From contig SZPM01000027.1 in the NCBI GenBank assembly GCA_030263715.1, positions 1 through 27,369 on the forward strand: a stretch of DNA of 27,369 bases, read 5' to 3'. The notes under the pieces were generated by a model, which searched no databases, was not told the DNA's origin, and saw nothing but the letters and a program-made list of their open reading frames with translations. Of this stretch, positions 6,434-15,172 are shown piece after piece (position 1 is the first letter of the stretch; every line of letters begins with the position of its first letter). Source of the stretch: ATM1 sp003577165 (GTDB lineage Bacteria > Armatimonadota > Fimbriimonadia > Fimbriimonadales > ATM1). Position numbers and translations under genes: made by a program.

Positions 6434-7030
6434 ATGGTGTTGGCACTACTCGCCGCCTCGCTCCTCCCGCCCCAGGCTGGGCTCCACTTTGATCTAAGGT
6501 TGACGGGCACCGAGGTCAAGCCCGGCAAGCCGATCACGGCCACTCTGACCGTAACGAATCGCGGCACGCGGCCCTGTGTGATCGCCAAGCCGATTTGGGA
6601 CGGCGCACCTGCGGCGTCCGCTTACGACCGGCTGATGCGTGGTCGTGAGGAACTGGTCCCCGTTGGTCCTCGGTCGGAGCCGCGCGTTCAGGTTGTCGTT
6701 TCGGACTACGTAACCAAGGGTCGTTTCCTGGTGCTCCCCCCACTCGGCTCAGTTGACCTCTACTGGGTGACGTATGAGGGAGAGTTAGACTTTGGGGGCG
6801 CGAAGTCGAGGGACAAGGCCGCCTATGCGAAAGCAAAACCGATCCCGCTGCGGCCGGGGACATATGACTGCACCATCGCGTACGACTTCAATCGAGAGCG
6901 TATCCTCTCCGAGTCCATGACTGGATTACGGAGGGAACTCCGATTCGATCCGGGGGCGAAGGACCTTTGGGACTCCGCCATCGAGACTTCGGTTCGCTTG
7001 ACGAAGCGATTCAAAGTCGTTCGCGAGTAG
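6434..7030 (+). CDS. Hypothetical secreted protein with Ig-like/BsuPI-like N-terminal fold
   Basis: The 198-aa product begins with a short hydrophobic segment (MVLALLAASLLPPQAG), suggesting a signal peptide, then FDLRLTGTEVKPGKPITATLTVTN. That last stretch has the alternating pattern of beta-sandwich domains that bind or decorate extracytoplasmic proteins (BsuPI/CARDB-like). The middle contains tyrosine- and valine-rich beta segments, and the end is basic. No catalytic motif is visible. The start lacks a strong ribosome site, but the ATG gives a sensible leader. The next gene begins 31 nt downstream. Function is unknown; the fold assignment is tentative. Confidence 0.7.
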   Translation: MVLALLAASLLPPQAGLHFDLRLTGTEVKPGKPITATLTVTNRGTRPCVIAKPIWDGAPAASAYDRLMRGREELVPVGPRSEPRVQVVVSDYVTKGRFLVLPPLGSVDLYWVTYEGELDFGGAKSRDKAAYAKAKPIPLRPGTYDCTIAYDFNRERILSESMTGLRRELRFDPGAKDLWDSAIETSVRLTKRFKVVRE

Positions 7031-7061
7031 CACAAGTTCGCAAGAAGGTAAGGAAGAGAAG

Positions 7062-7835
7062 ATGGGATCATCGCAAGTTCAAGGCGCCCTCTGGGGGACG
7101 CATCCCGAAGATTGGGCGACATTCGCCGAACCGACGACCTCGGCCCTTTGGGACGCGCTGATCGCGGGAGTTGGCGTCTCCGACGGCGTCACACTTCTCG
7201 ACATGGGCTGCGGCGCAGGCGGGCTCGCGACCAAAGCGGCGCAGAAGGGAGCGAAAGTAACCGGCATCGACGCCGCTGAAACGCTCATCGAGATCGCGAA
7301 AGGAAAACTGCCGCGCGGCGAGTTCCACGTCGGCGACATCGAAAACCTGCCGTTTGAGAACGACACCTTCGACGCGGTCATCGCATGCAATTCGATTCAG
7401 TTCGCCGAAGACCGAGTTGCCGCGGCCAAAGAGGCGAAGCGCGTGCTCCGACCCGGTGGTCGCTTCGGAATCGGAATGTGGTGCGAGCCGGAGAAGTGCG
7501 AGTTCGCCCCGATATTCAAAGCGGTGCAGGAGATCATGCCCCCACCCCCCCGATCGCCGGAGCCTTCGCTCTCGGAGAGGGCCAACCTGCTCGACGTCAT
7601 AAATCGGGCCGGATTCAACGTTTTGGACGAGAAGGAGGTGGATTGCCTCTTTCACTTCGGCGACGACGATCAGTTCTGGCGAGGCTTGCGAGCCGCGGGG
7701 ATGATGGTGGCCGCGGCCCGTACGGTCGGTGAAGAGAAACTGAGGGAAGCCTTGCTGAGCGCGGCGAGGCCCCACAAAGACTCCGATGGCGGCTACCGAT
7801 TCGTCAACTGGTTTCGCTGCGTGATCGCCGATTGA
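7062..7835 (+). CDS. Class I SAM-dependent methyltransferase (UbiE/Methyltransf_11 type)
   Basis: The 257-aa protein has the Rossmann-fold methyltransferase motifs in order: motif I LLDMGCGAGG (45-54), acidic end of strand 2 VTGIDA (66-71), motif II GDIENLPFENDTFDAV, and motif post-II LRPGGRFGIGMW. The SAM site is therefore intact. The substrate is not readable; similarity is to the broad UbiE/arsM-like group that methylates small molecules. The ATG is preceded by AAGGAAGAG, a good ribosome site. The C-terminal part (DDDQFWRGLRAAG) probably forms the substrate lid. It stands alone functionally between a secreted hypothetical and a NIL-domain protein. Confidence 0.9.
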   Translation: MGSSQVQGALWGTHPEDWATFAEPTTSALWDALIAGVGVSDGVTLLDMGCGAGGLATKAAQKGAKVTGIDAAETLIEIAKGKLPRGEFHVGDIENLPFENDTFDAVIACNSIQFAEDRVAAAKEAKRVLRPGGRFGIGMWCEPEKCEFAPIFKAVQEIMPPPPRSPEPSLSERANLLDVINRAGFNVLDEKEVDCLFHFGDDDQFWRGLRAAGMMVAAARTVGEEKLREALLSAARPHKDSDGGYRFVNWFRCVIAD

Positions 7836-7863
7836 CGGCCGGCGTGGGCAGCGTACGGCCGAC

Positions 7864-7872
7864 TGGTAGAAT
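7864..7872 (+). promoter_or_regulatory. Putative extended -10 promoter of the NIL-domain gene
   Basis: TGGTAGAAT (TGn followed by TAGAAT) lies about 62 nt before the ATG at 7934. The TG dinucleotide fits an extended -10, which would compensate for the absent -35. It is the same hexamer found at 6377. Confidence 0.35.
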
Positions 7873-7933
7873 CCGTCCGATCGCGAGGGAGTCTCATGAC
7901 TGTGTTACCCACGCGATTGCCTTCGGAGATAGG

Positions 7934-8173
7934 ATGGAGCGAGTAGACATCAAACTTGCAGCGACTAAGGAGCAGGCCGGCGAGCCGTGGATTTGGAGGC
8001 TGAGCCGCGATTTCAACGTGAAGGTCACGATACGAAAGGCCGTCGTAGATGAAGACCAAGGGTGGATGCTGATCGCGTTGGAAGGGCCGCTTGAGGAAGT
8101 GCAGCGAGCCACCGCTTGGCTCCACACCACCGGATTGCACGTGGAGCCACTCCAACGATCTCTCGGGGCCTGA
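7934..8173 (+). CDS. NIL-domain protein (ACT-like ferredoxin/ligand domain)
   Basis: A 79-aa protein starting at ATG 7934, which has a GGAG site 5 nt upstream; longer in-frame versions starting near 7832 add low-complexity sequence unlike the family. The sequence shows the NIL pattern: WIWRLSRDFNVKVTIRKA, then DEDQGWMLIALEG, then AWLHTTGLHVEPL. NIL domains occur at the C-terminus of MetN methionine importer ATPases and as stand-alone proteins with 4Fe-4S ferredoxins, where they are implicated in methionine or homocysteine biosynthesis. A PLP enzyme of Cys/Met metabolism lies two genes downstream, consistent with a sulfur amino-acid role, but that link is an inference. Confidence 0.85.
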   Translation: MERVDIKLAATKEQAGEPWIWRLSRDFNVKVTIRKAVVDEDQGWMLIALEGPLEEVQRATAWLHTTGLHVEPLQRSLGA

Positions 8174-8184
8174 TCTTCGATCCT

Positions 8185-9090
8185 GTGACGCCGGAAGACC
8201 TCCAGCCGTACGTGCCCGAGGACTTCGACGAGTTTTGGGAGACGGCTCGTGAAGAGGCGGACAAGTCGCCTCTCGACTACCACCGAAGCCGCCACAACGT
8301 CTTCGATCTGCCTGGATTCGTCGTCGAGACCATTGACTTTCGGTCCATCGGCGGTTCGACTCTCCACGGCTGGATCGCAATCCCGGAGCGTCTGAACCGG
8401 ATGGTGCCCTCATTCCTCTGGTTGCCCGCGTACGGAAAAGAGTCTCATCTCCCAAACGAGTACTCCACGCGCGAAGACATGGTGAGCATGAGTTTCAACT
8501 TCCATGGAAACGATGCGTTCCATCAGGAGGACTACTCGCCGCTCCGAGGCTATTTCGCAGAAGGCGTCGAGGATCCCGAAACTTGGGTTTTTCGAGAGAT
8601 GCTTCAAAACGCCCTGATCGCGGTGAGGGTCCTCCGCGCGCAGGTCGAAGCGGACGCCTCTCGTCTGTCTGTCGCCGGGATGAGTCAGGGCGGCGGCATG
8701 GCGATCTGGACTGGAGCAACCAGCAGCGCAGTGAAGGCCGTCGTCGCGGACATGCCCTTTCTTGCGGGGATGCGGCGGACACTTCATCAGCCGATCCATC
8801 GCTACCCCCTAAAGGAGTTGGCGGACTTCGCCCATCGAATTCCACTCGGAATCGAGCGCGTGCTTTACACAGTTTCGTATTACGACACGGTCAACCACGC
8901 GACGCGGCTGCACAAGCCTGCGCTCGTGTCTTACGGAGCGAGAGATCCAGCGAGTCGGCCAGAGCACGTTCGGGCCGTCTACGACGCGATCCCTGGCTCA
9001 AAGAAACTGCTCGAATATCCTGGCGGGCATGATTGGGACACAGGGATGATCGAAGCAAACCGGAAATTTATGCTGGAGGCGACGACTTGA
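8185..9090 (+). CDS. Alpha/beta hydrolase, acetylxylan-esterase (AXE1)-like
   Basis: From GTG 8185 the product is 301 aa. It has the AXE1-like opening PEDFDEFW, oxyanion region LPAYG, nucleophile motif GMSQGG (Ser167), acid-region motif YGARDPASRP and a late PGGHDWD supplying the catalytic His. Family members deacetylate oligosaccharides or cephalosporin C; small acyl-ester substrates are likely here. A TTG at 8116 would overlap the NIL gene by 58 nt and add 23 residues of unrelated look, so I prefer the GTG, 11 nt after the NIL stop, although its ribosome site is weak. The stop overlaps the start of the PLP enzyme gene. Confidence 0.88.
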   Translation: MTPEDLQPYVPEDFDEFWETAREEADKSPLDYHRSRHNVFDLPGFVVETIDFRSIGGSTLHGWIAIPERLNRMVPSFLWLPAYGKESHLPNEYSTREDMVSMSFNFHGNDAFHQEDYSPLRGYFAEGVEDPETWVFREMLQNALIAVRVLRAQVEADASRLSVAGMSQGGGMAIWTGATSSAVKAVVADMPFLAGMRRTLHQPIHRYPLKELADFAHRIPLGIERVLYTVSYYDTVNHATRLHKPALVSYGARDPASRPEHVRAVYDAIPGSKKLLEYPGGHDWDTGMIEANRKFMLEATT

Positions 9091-10238
9091 GCACACATGA
9101 CCCGAACTGGGGCTTTGAAACGGTCTGCCAACACACTGCGGAAGATTATCGCTTCGAAGGAGCCGTAGTCCCGCCCATTTTTCAGACTTCCCTTTTCACA
9201 TACGAAACGGGCGAAGCGTTTGAAAACCGCCTGTCCGATGAAATGACATGGGATTACACTCGTGTCTCGAACCCGACGACCGACATCGCGGAAAAGAAGA
9301 TCGCGGCGCTGGAGGGGGGAGAGAAGTGCAGGCTGTTCGGAAGCGGAATGGCTGCAATTTCAGCGGCCGTGATGAGCGCCTGCAAGGCCGGCTCGCACAT
9401 CGTCTGCACGAACGCGGCCTACGGCCCGACGAAGTACCTCATGCAGCATATGCTTCCACGCTTCGGAGTCACGACGACTTACGTCGACGGACGGGACACG
9501 GACGAGATACGCGATGCGCTGCGGGACGAGACGACTGTCATCTACATCGAATCTCCTGGATCATTCTTCTTCGACATCCAGGACATCCCCGCCATTGTGC
9601 AAATGGCCCGCGAACGCGGCATTGTGACCATCGCCGACAACAGTAACTGCTCGCCCTACTATCAGCGTCCACTGTCGCTCGGCGTCGACCTGGTCGTGCA
9701 CAGCGCGACGAAGTACCTCGGCGGCCACAGCGACATCGTTTGCGGTGCGGCCATCGGCAGCCGAGAGAGGATGAAGCCCCTCATCGAAATGGAGGGCCTA
9801 CTGTTGGGCGGAATTCTCGATCCTTTCGCGGCCTGGCTGATGATCCGCTCACTGAGAACCTTGGCGCTTCGGATGGAGAGGCATGCGGAATCCGCGCGCG
9901 CGATCGCCGAGCACTTGGTCCGACACGATGCAGTTTCGAAAGTTTATTATCCCGGGCTTCCGACGCATCCACACCAGGATCGAATCAGAGCCCAAATGCG
10001 CGGCGCGTCCGGCCTCATCACGTTTCGGCCAGCATTTCAAGAGAAGCAGAGCGTCTACCGCTTCTGCGAATCACTCCGTTTGTTCCAGATCGGCGTCTCT
10101 TGGGGGGGGCACGAGAGCCTTGCGATTCCCGTCTCTGTGCCGGAGAAGGCCGGCAAGTGGTACGTGCGGATGTCCATCGGACTCGAGAGCGTTCAAGACC
10201 TCATCGCGGATCTGGATGCCGCTTTCGCCTCGGTATGA
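9087..10238 (+). CDS. PLP-dependent Cys/Met metabolism enzyme (cystathionine gamma-synthase / gamma-lyase / O-acylhomoserine sulfhydrylase family)
   Basis: From TTG 9087 the product is 383 aa. Motifs of the Cys_Met_Meta_PP family are present: YTRVSNPT (Tyr57 and Arg59, phosphate site of the neighbouring subunit), GSGMAAIS, the Asp184 region TIADNS, and SATKYLGGHSD with the Schiff-base Lys209. Near the C-terminus SWGGHESLAIP and VRMSIGLES bind substrate carboxylate. The exact member cannot be fixed from sequence. The start is set by a GGAGG at 9075-9079, 7 nt upstream, and overlaps the hydrolase stop as TTGA, implying translational coupling. Together with the NIL protein it suggests methionine/cysteine metabolism. 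Confidence 0.93.
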   Translation: MSTHDPNWGFETVCQHTAEDYRFEGAVVPPIFQTSLFTYETGEAFENRLSDEMTWDYTRVSNPTTDIAEKKIAALEGGEKCRLFGSGMAAISAAVMSACKAGSHIVCTNAAYGPTKYLMQHMLPRFGVTTTYVDGRDTDEIRDALRDETTVIYIESPGSFFFDIQDIPAIVQMARERGIVTIADNSNCSPYYQRPLSLGVDLVVHSATKYLGGHSDIVCGAAIGSRERMKPLIEMEGLLLGGILDPFAAWLMIRSLRTLALRMERHAESARAIAEHLVRHDAVSKVYYPGLPTHPHQDRIRAQMRGASGLITFRPAFQEKQSVYRFCESLRLFQIGVSWGGHESLAIPVSVPEKAGKWYVRMSIGLESVQDLIADLDAAFASV

Positions 10239-10273
10239 AACCCGCAAGTCGGGAAACTGGTATTCGTTGAGTC

Positions 10274-11023
10274 ATGTTGCGCGTTGAGGAACTTGTCAAG
10301 AGGTACGGCTCCTTCGTCGCCGTCGACGGAGTCTCATTCGGAGTCGAGCCCGGTGAGATCGTCGGGCTACTGGGACCGAATGGGGCCGGCAAGACGTCGG
10401 TAATGAGGTGCGTCGCGGGAATCCTCCAACCCACGGCCGGTCGCATCCTCATCAACGGCCACGACCTCGCGCTCAATCAAGCCGCAGCGAAGCAGGGACT
10501 CGCCTTCGTCCCTGAAGTTCCGAGCCTCTACGAACTCCTGACTGTCCGCGAGCACCTGCGATTTGTTGCCATGTGCTATGACCGCGAGGAACGCTTCAAA
10601 GCTCTGGGAGATTCGCTCCTCGCAAAGTACGATCTTCAGGAGAAGGCAGACGCCTTCGTCGCGACGCTCAGCAAGGGAATGAAGCAGAAACTTGCGGTGG
10701 CCTGCGCCTTCATTCACGACGCCAACGTGCTGCTTCTCGACGAGCCCCTCATCGGAATCGATCCTCGCGGCGCACACGAATTCAAACAGGAACTCGTTCG
10801 CGCGAAACAGGAGGGGTGCTCGATCCTCATCAGCACTCACTTGCTCGACACAGCAGAGAGGTTCTGCGATCGAGTCATCATTCTCGCCCGCGGCCGAGTC
10901 GTTGAGGAAGGCACTCTCGACGAACTGCGCACGCGCTCCAGCATGGAGGGCGCAACCCTTGAGGAAGTCTTCCTCCGGCTGACGGAAGAGTCCGCCGATC
11001 GCCCGCCGACGACGCAGGGCTAA
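10274..11023 (+). CDS. ABC transporter ATP-binding protein (exporter type)
   Basis: The 249-aa ATPase has Walker A GPNGAGKT (34-41), a signature LSKGM (132-136), Walker B NVLLLDEP (151-158), D-loop GID and the switch His189 in ISTHLLD. This is the NatA/CcmA-like arrangement used by ABC-2 exporters. The signature is LSKGM rather than LSGGQ, common in this subgroup. It is followed 4 nt later by its permease, so the two form an exporter; the cargo is unknown. The short C-terminal extension after EEVFLRLTEE is normal for the family. Confidence 0.95.
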   Translation: MLRVEELVKRYGSFVAVDGVSFGVEPGEIVGLLGPNGAGKTSVMRCVAGILQPTAGRILINGHDLALNQAAAKQGLAFVPEVPSLYELLTVREHLRFVAMCYDREERFKALGDSLLAKYDLQEKADAFVATLSKGMKQKLAVACAFIHDANVLLLDEPLIGIDPRGAHEFKQELVRAKQEGCSILISTHLLDTAERFCDRVIILARGRVVEEGTLDELRTRSSMEGATLEEVFLRLTEESADRPPTTQG

Positions 11024-11027
11024 CCGC

Positions 11028-12698
11028 ATGAGACCGCTTCTCTTCCTGACAGGCAAGTTCCTCGTCAACAGCGTACGAAGGGCCATGCACTCCCCCTCCC
11101 GGCTCATCGGGTTTCTCTTGCTCGTTGGGTGGTGGTTCCTTATCGTCACCGGACGTCTGTCCGACCGTCAGCCTGGGCCCGCGATTCCGGGGGGAGTTCA
11201 ACTCGACATGCCTCGGGAGGCCGTCGTCTTCTCTCTCCTGTTCCCCGTGTACCTGATGGTCTTCGTAATGCGCGGGTTCTCGATGTTTCGAGTGCCTGGG
11301 ATCTTTCGCGGCGCGGACTCGGACGTCTTATTCCCCACACCCATCGCCCCGTGGAAAGTGCTGCTTCATAGGTTTGTCATCGACTACCTGATCACGTTGC
11401 TCATTCCCCTGCTCATGCTTCTATTTGCTGGGCCCGGAGCTTCGCGAGGCATCGAGTTTCTATTCAAGAACATCCCGAATCCGGACGCAGCGCGGTGGGT
11501 GAGCAAACTCATCTTCCTCGCCTTTCTTCTCGTATCCCTGTTCGGCGTCGCATTCAGTTACGCCGTTGCGCTCTACATCAACCGCGATACCGACCTTGCT
11601 CGGCGCGTTCGCCGGCTCGTGATGGGATTTGTAATCGCCCTGATCCTCGCTCTCGGCGCAGCGATCGCGCTCGCTGCGCTCTCTGAGAAACCGGGCACGG
11701 CCCTTGTCGAACTCGCGTCGCACCCTATCGTACGCACCCTCGCGTATCCAGCGGCCGCAGCAACGGACCTCGCGATCGGCCCCATCTACGCGCACGTTTG
11801 GCCTGCATACCTCGGCCTCGCGTTCCTTGCGGGCGGATCGATTCTCTGCATGTGGATCGCCTCAAAACAGGCTCACCATCTTTACGACATGGCCACGCGC
11901 CAGTTGGCAGCAGGTGAGTATCGGCAGGCGTCGCGCGCTGGCGATTACGGAAAGGTCGCCGTACTAAAGGCGCAGTCGGGACGACTCAAGGCCCGAAACA
12001 TCCCCGTTCTCGGCGGGCTTTCACTACGCGGAAAGTGGGCCCTCGTTTGGAAAGACGCGATTCTCCATCTTCGCTCATCCTTTTCACTGCTCCTACTTTT
12101 CACTTTGATCCTCATCGCGATGAGCGCTCTTGCTCTCATCGACACCAAACAGGAGGGACGAGGCGCCATCTTCGTGTTGCCGATGCAACTTCTGATGTTC
12201 GTTTCGCTTGCCATCAGTATTTCGCAAAGCGACTTTCTCGAAACGCTTCGCCGAGTGGATGTGCAAAAGCCCCTTCCCTTTACGTCCTGGACCATTTGCC
12301 TCATGGAAGTGATGGGAAAGTGGATTCCCTTGGCCGTCATGGCGCTCGCTGGGGGGGTCTCACTTCTTCTCTTCGCGACCTCCAGGCCCGACATCGGGCT
12401 AGCGAGCATCCTCGCCCTTCCCTCAGTCGCTCTGTGCGTCGTCGCTGCGCAATGGGTCGTGATTCTCGCGTTTCCACACTACGACGATCCGGCACAGCGC
12501 GCCCTTCGGGGAATCCTGCAATTCCTCGCCTCCGCATTCGCCCTTCTTCCCGCACTCCTCGTCTTTGCGCTGATGACGGCACTCGGCGTCCCGCTTCTGG
12601 TTTCCGTGATTCCTGGCGTTATCGTCAATGTTGGAATCACCTTCGTGCTCGTCACTTTGGCGGCCCCCCTTTACGCGTCCTTCAACCCAGCGGATTGA
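11028..12698 (+). CDS. ABC exporter permease (putative ABC_export family)
   Basis: A 556-aa membrane protein with about ten to twelve hydrophobic segments in two groups (about 25-240 and 345-550) separated by a hydrophilic stretch around 265-340. The N-terminus FLTGKFLVNSVRRAM followed by a transmembrane helix, the VMRGFSMFRVPGIFRGADSDVLFPTPI coupling region (quoted in part: DVLFPTPI), and paired permease-like halves fit the 'putative ABC exporter' family found with single ATPases. It partners with the ATPase ending at 11023. No substrate clue is in the sequence. A G7 run near 12353 encodes Gly-Gly. Confidence 0.88.
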   Translation: MRPLLFLTGKFLVNSVRRAMHSPSRLIGFLLLVGWWFLIVTGRLSDRQPGPAIPGGVQLDMPREAVVFSLLFPVYLMVFVMRGFSMFRVPGIFRGADSDVLFPTPIAPWKVLLHRFVIDYLITLLIPLLMLLFAGPGASRGIEFLFKNIPNPDAARWVSKLIFLAFLLVSLFGVAFSYAVALYINRDTDLARRVRRLVMGFVIALILALGAAIALAALSEKPGTALVELASHPIVRTLAYPAAAATDLAIGPIYAHVWPAYLGLAFLAGGSILCMWIASKQAHHLYDMATRQLAAGEYRQASRAGDYGKVAVLKAQSGRLKARNIPVLGGLSLRGKWALVWKDAILHLRSSFSLLLLFTLILIAMSALALIDTKQEGRGAIFVLPMQLLMFVSLAISISQSDFLETLRRVDVQKPLPFTSWTICLMEVMGKWIPLAVMALAGGVSLLLFATSRPDIGLASILALPSVALCVVAAQWVVILAFPHYDDPAQRALRGILQFLASAFALLPALLVFALMTALGVPLLVSVIPGVIVNVGITFVLVTLAAPLYASFNPAD

Positions 12699-12719
12699 AC
12701 GAATGCCAGAATCGGACGG

Positions 12720-13961
12720 ATGAAGGTGGACCTGATCATCGCTCCAATTCGCGAACTGCACACGCTGCAGGGGCGGTCGGGTCCGCGGCGCGGCCGTGAC
12801 CACGGCGACACAGGTGTGATCCGCGACGCCGGAATTGTGGTGAACGACGGGCACGTTGCTTCAATCGGCCCGGCCCACGAAATCCTGCGCGAACATAGCA
12901 GCGAGTTGGTCGTCGATGCGAGCAAGAGTGTCGTAACGCCGGGCCTGGTGGATTGCCACACCCATCTCGTGTGGGCCGGAGATAGGAGCGAGGACTTCGT
13001 TCGGAGGTCGTCAGGAATCTCCTACGAACAGATCGCGGCAGAAGGCGGAGGAATCCTCTCCACCATGCGGGCGACGCGCGAAGCCTCTGTCGAAGACTTG
13101 ACCGACTCCCTGCTTTCACGAATCGAACTGATACGCTCGCTCGGCACGACCACCTGCGAGATCAAAGCAAGCTACGGTCTCTCACCAGAGGGATGCAGGA
13201 ACGAACTCGACGCGATCGCCGCCGCGAAGTCGAAGACGAATCTGCGCATCGCCGTCACATTCATGGCGGCGCATGCCTACCCACCCGATAGGCCGCAAGA
13301 AGACTTCGTCGAACTGATCCGAAGTGAACTCCTCCCGATGGCCGCCGGCCATCCAGCAGGCCCGTCTTTCAACGACGTCTTCTGTGAAGTCGGCGCATTC
13401 GATGTTGAGACGACTGAACTCATTTTGCGCGCCGGGATCGAACTCGGCCTCACGCCGAAGGTGCATGCAGACGAATTCAACGTGCTCGGTGGAGTCGAAT
13501 TAGGCTGCCGCCTCGGAGCGGCGAGTTGTGACCACCTCCTCGCGAGCGGCGCGCATCAGTTCCGCACTCTCGCAGAGAGCTCGACGGTGGCCGTCGTGAT
13601 GCCCGGGACTGCGCACTATCTTGGAAAACCGTACGCCGACGCTCGGGCGATGATCGACACGGGATGCGCCGTCGCTCTCGGCACAGACTTCAATCCCGGC
13701 TCGAGCATGATTCCTTCCATGCCGTTCGTCCTCGGGTTGGCCGTCAGTAAAATGAAACTGACGCCGGAAGAGGCGCTCGTCGCAGCCACGGTGAACGCCG
13801 CAGCGGCTCTTCCCGATGCGATACCGGAAGGCGTTGGCACGCTTGCTCCGGGGGCTCCCGCCGACCTCTGTCTCTGGCCCGCGCGAACGCTCGGCGAAAT
13901 GGTCTGGCAGTACACGTTCATTCGACCGACGCAAGTGTTCATCGGAGGCCGCGCCGCTTGA
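12720..13961 (+). CDS. hutI: Imidazolonepropionase
   Basis: The 413-aa amidohydrolase carries HutI landmarks: metal motif DCHTHLVWAG (His80, His82), the substrate loop EGGGILSTMRATR, TFMAAHAYPP (His185), KVHADEF, ASCDHLL and GTDFNPGS with the catalytic Asp. HutI hydrolyses 4-imidazolone-5-propanoate to N-formimino-glutamate in histidine degradation. The usual VKSGYGL is IKASYGL (148-154), a small change next to the substrate pocket. No hutH, hutU or hutG is in the window, so the pathway is either split or this member has another role. It starts 21 nt after the permease and overlaps deoB by 4 nt. Confidence 0.93.
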   Translation: MKVDLIIAPIRELHTLQGRSGPRRGRDHGDTGVIRDAGIVVNDGHVASIGPAHEILREHSSELVVDASKSVVTPGLVDCHTHLVWAGDRSEDFVRRSSGISYEQIAAEGGGILSTMRATREASVEDLTDSLLSRIELIRSLGTTTCEIKASYGLSPEGCRNELDAIAAAKSKTNLRIAVTFMAAHAYPPDRPQEDFVELIRSELLPMAAGHPAGPSFNDVFCEVGAFDVETTELILRAGIELGLTPKVHADEFNVLGGVELGCRLGAASCDHLLASGAHQFRTLAESSTVAVVMPGTAHYLGKPYADARAMIDTGCAVALGTDFNPGSSMIPSMPFVLGLAVSKMKLTPEEALVAATVNAAAALPDAIPEGVGTLAPGAPADLCLWPARTLGEMVWQYTFIRPTQVFIGGRAA

Positions 13962-15127
13962 GAAGACGAGCGATCCTCATCGTTCTCGATGGATGTGGCG
14001 CAGGCGCCGCGCCCGACGCGGCGGATTTCGGTGATTCCGGTGAGAACGAGGGTCACACGCTCCGCAACGTTTGGAACCTTTGTGGGGGGCTTCAGGCGCC
14101 GCTCCTCGCACGAATGGGCTACTTTGCCGCAGCCGGAATCGATGCAGGGCCGATCGAAGGCGTGTGCGGACGATTGCGGGAAGTGAGCATCGGCAAGGAC
14201 ACGGTGACCGGTCACTGGGAGATGATGGGCATCCATCTGGAAAAGCCGTTCCCCACGTACCCGAAGGGCTTTCCCATCCCGCTCGTCAAAGAGTTCGAAG
14301 AACGGATTGGGCGACAAACCATTGGAAATGAGGCCGCCAGCGGCACCGAGATCATCAATCGCTTGGGAGAAACGCACCTTTCGACGGGCTGTCCCATCCT
14401 TTACACGAGCGCGGACAGCGTCTTTCAACTCGCTTGTCATGAGGACGTCATTCCTGTAGATCAGTTGTACGAGATGTGCAGAATCGCGCGAGAGATGCTC
14501 GTGCCGCCCCACAACGTCGGGCGCGTGATCGCACGGCCGTTCCTCGGAAACCCTTCGGAAGGTTTCGTTCGCACGAATAGAAGAAAGGATTTCCCGATCG
14601 CCCCCCCTCGTTGCCTCGTGGACGAGATAGCGGAATCCGTCGGGGAGGTGTTTGGAATCGGCGTCGTCCCCGAAGTTTTCGCGGAGCGCGGGTTTCGCCC
14701 CGTGCGACGAACCCAATCCAATGCCGAGCATGAAGCGCTGCTGCACGAAGCGCTGCTGTCTGACGCGAGGTTCATCTTTTGCAACTTCGAGGACTTCGAC
14801 ATGCTCTATGGCCACAGAAACGATCCGAGGGGATTCGGAAACGCCCTCGAAGCGTTCGATCTCACGCTCGGCTCTGTACTTCCGAGGCTCCGCGAGGACG
14901 ACCTGCTAATCCTAACGGCGGATCACGGCAACGACCCGACGACTCCGAGCACGGACCATTCTCGCGAGTACGTACCGTTCGCCGCCTGGAGCCTCGGGTT
15001 GCCCGTCGCGGGCCTCATTCCCGACCGGGACGGCCTCTGGAACGTGGGCGCGACTGTCGCGGAATGGCTTGGCCTCACGGCGGACCGCGGCTCGTCGTTA
15101 CTCTCAGACCCGGCATTAGTCCAGTAA
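13958..15127 (+). CDS. deoB: Phosphopentomutase
   Basis: The 389-aa alkaline-phosphatase-superfamily enzyme shows LDGCGAG with metal ligand Asp11, GENEGHTLRN, the phosphorylated Thr in GKDTVTGHWE (Thr82), HNVGRVIARPF, and the second metal motif ADHGNDPTTPSTDHSRE. It interconverts ribose/deoxyribose 1- and 5-phosphates in nucleoside salvage. Length is normal. The TTG start overlaps the hutI stop as TTGA, with GGAGG nine nt upstream at 13944-13948. A 15-bp tandem duplication encodes HEALLHEALL in the cap domain (about 14729-14758). Confidence 0.95.
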   Translation: MRRRAILIVLDGCGAGAAPDAADFGDSGENEGHTLRNVWNLCGGLQAPLLARMGYFAAAGIDAGPIEGVCGRLREVSIGKDTVTGHWEMMGIHLEKPFPTYPKGFPIPLVKEFEERIGRQTIGNEAASGTEIINRLGETHLSTGCPILYTSADSVFQLACHEDVIPVDQLYEMCRIAREMLVPPHNVGRVIARPFLGNPSEGFVRTNRRKDFPIAPPRCLVDEIAESVGEVFGIGVVPEVFAERGFRPVRRTQSNAEHEALLHEALLSDARFIFCNFEDFDMLYGHRNDPRGFGNALEAFDLTLGSVLPRLREDDLLILTADHGNDPTTPSTDHSREYVPFAAWSLGLPVAGLIPDRDGLWNVGATVAEWLGLTADRGSSLLSDPALVQ

Positions 15128-15172
15128 GGAAGCGGGGCTCGGCGACGGAATATCCCAGTAGAGGGATCTCTC

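Noticed and set aside
13616..14815. Minus-strand open frame (399 codons) opposite hutI and deoB
   Set aside because: Both sense genes are unambiguous enzymes with intact motifs; the antisense product resembles nothing.
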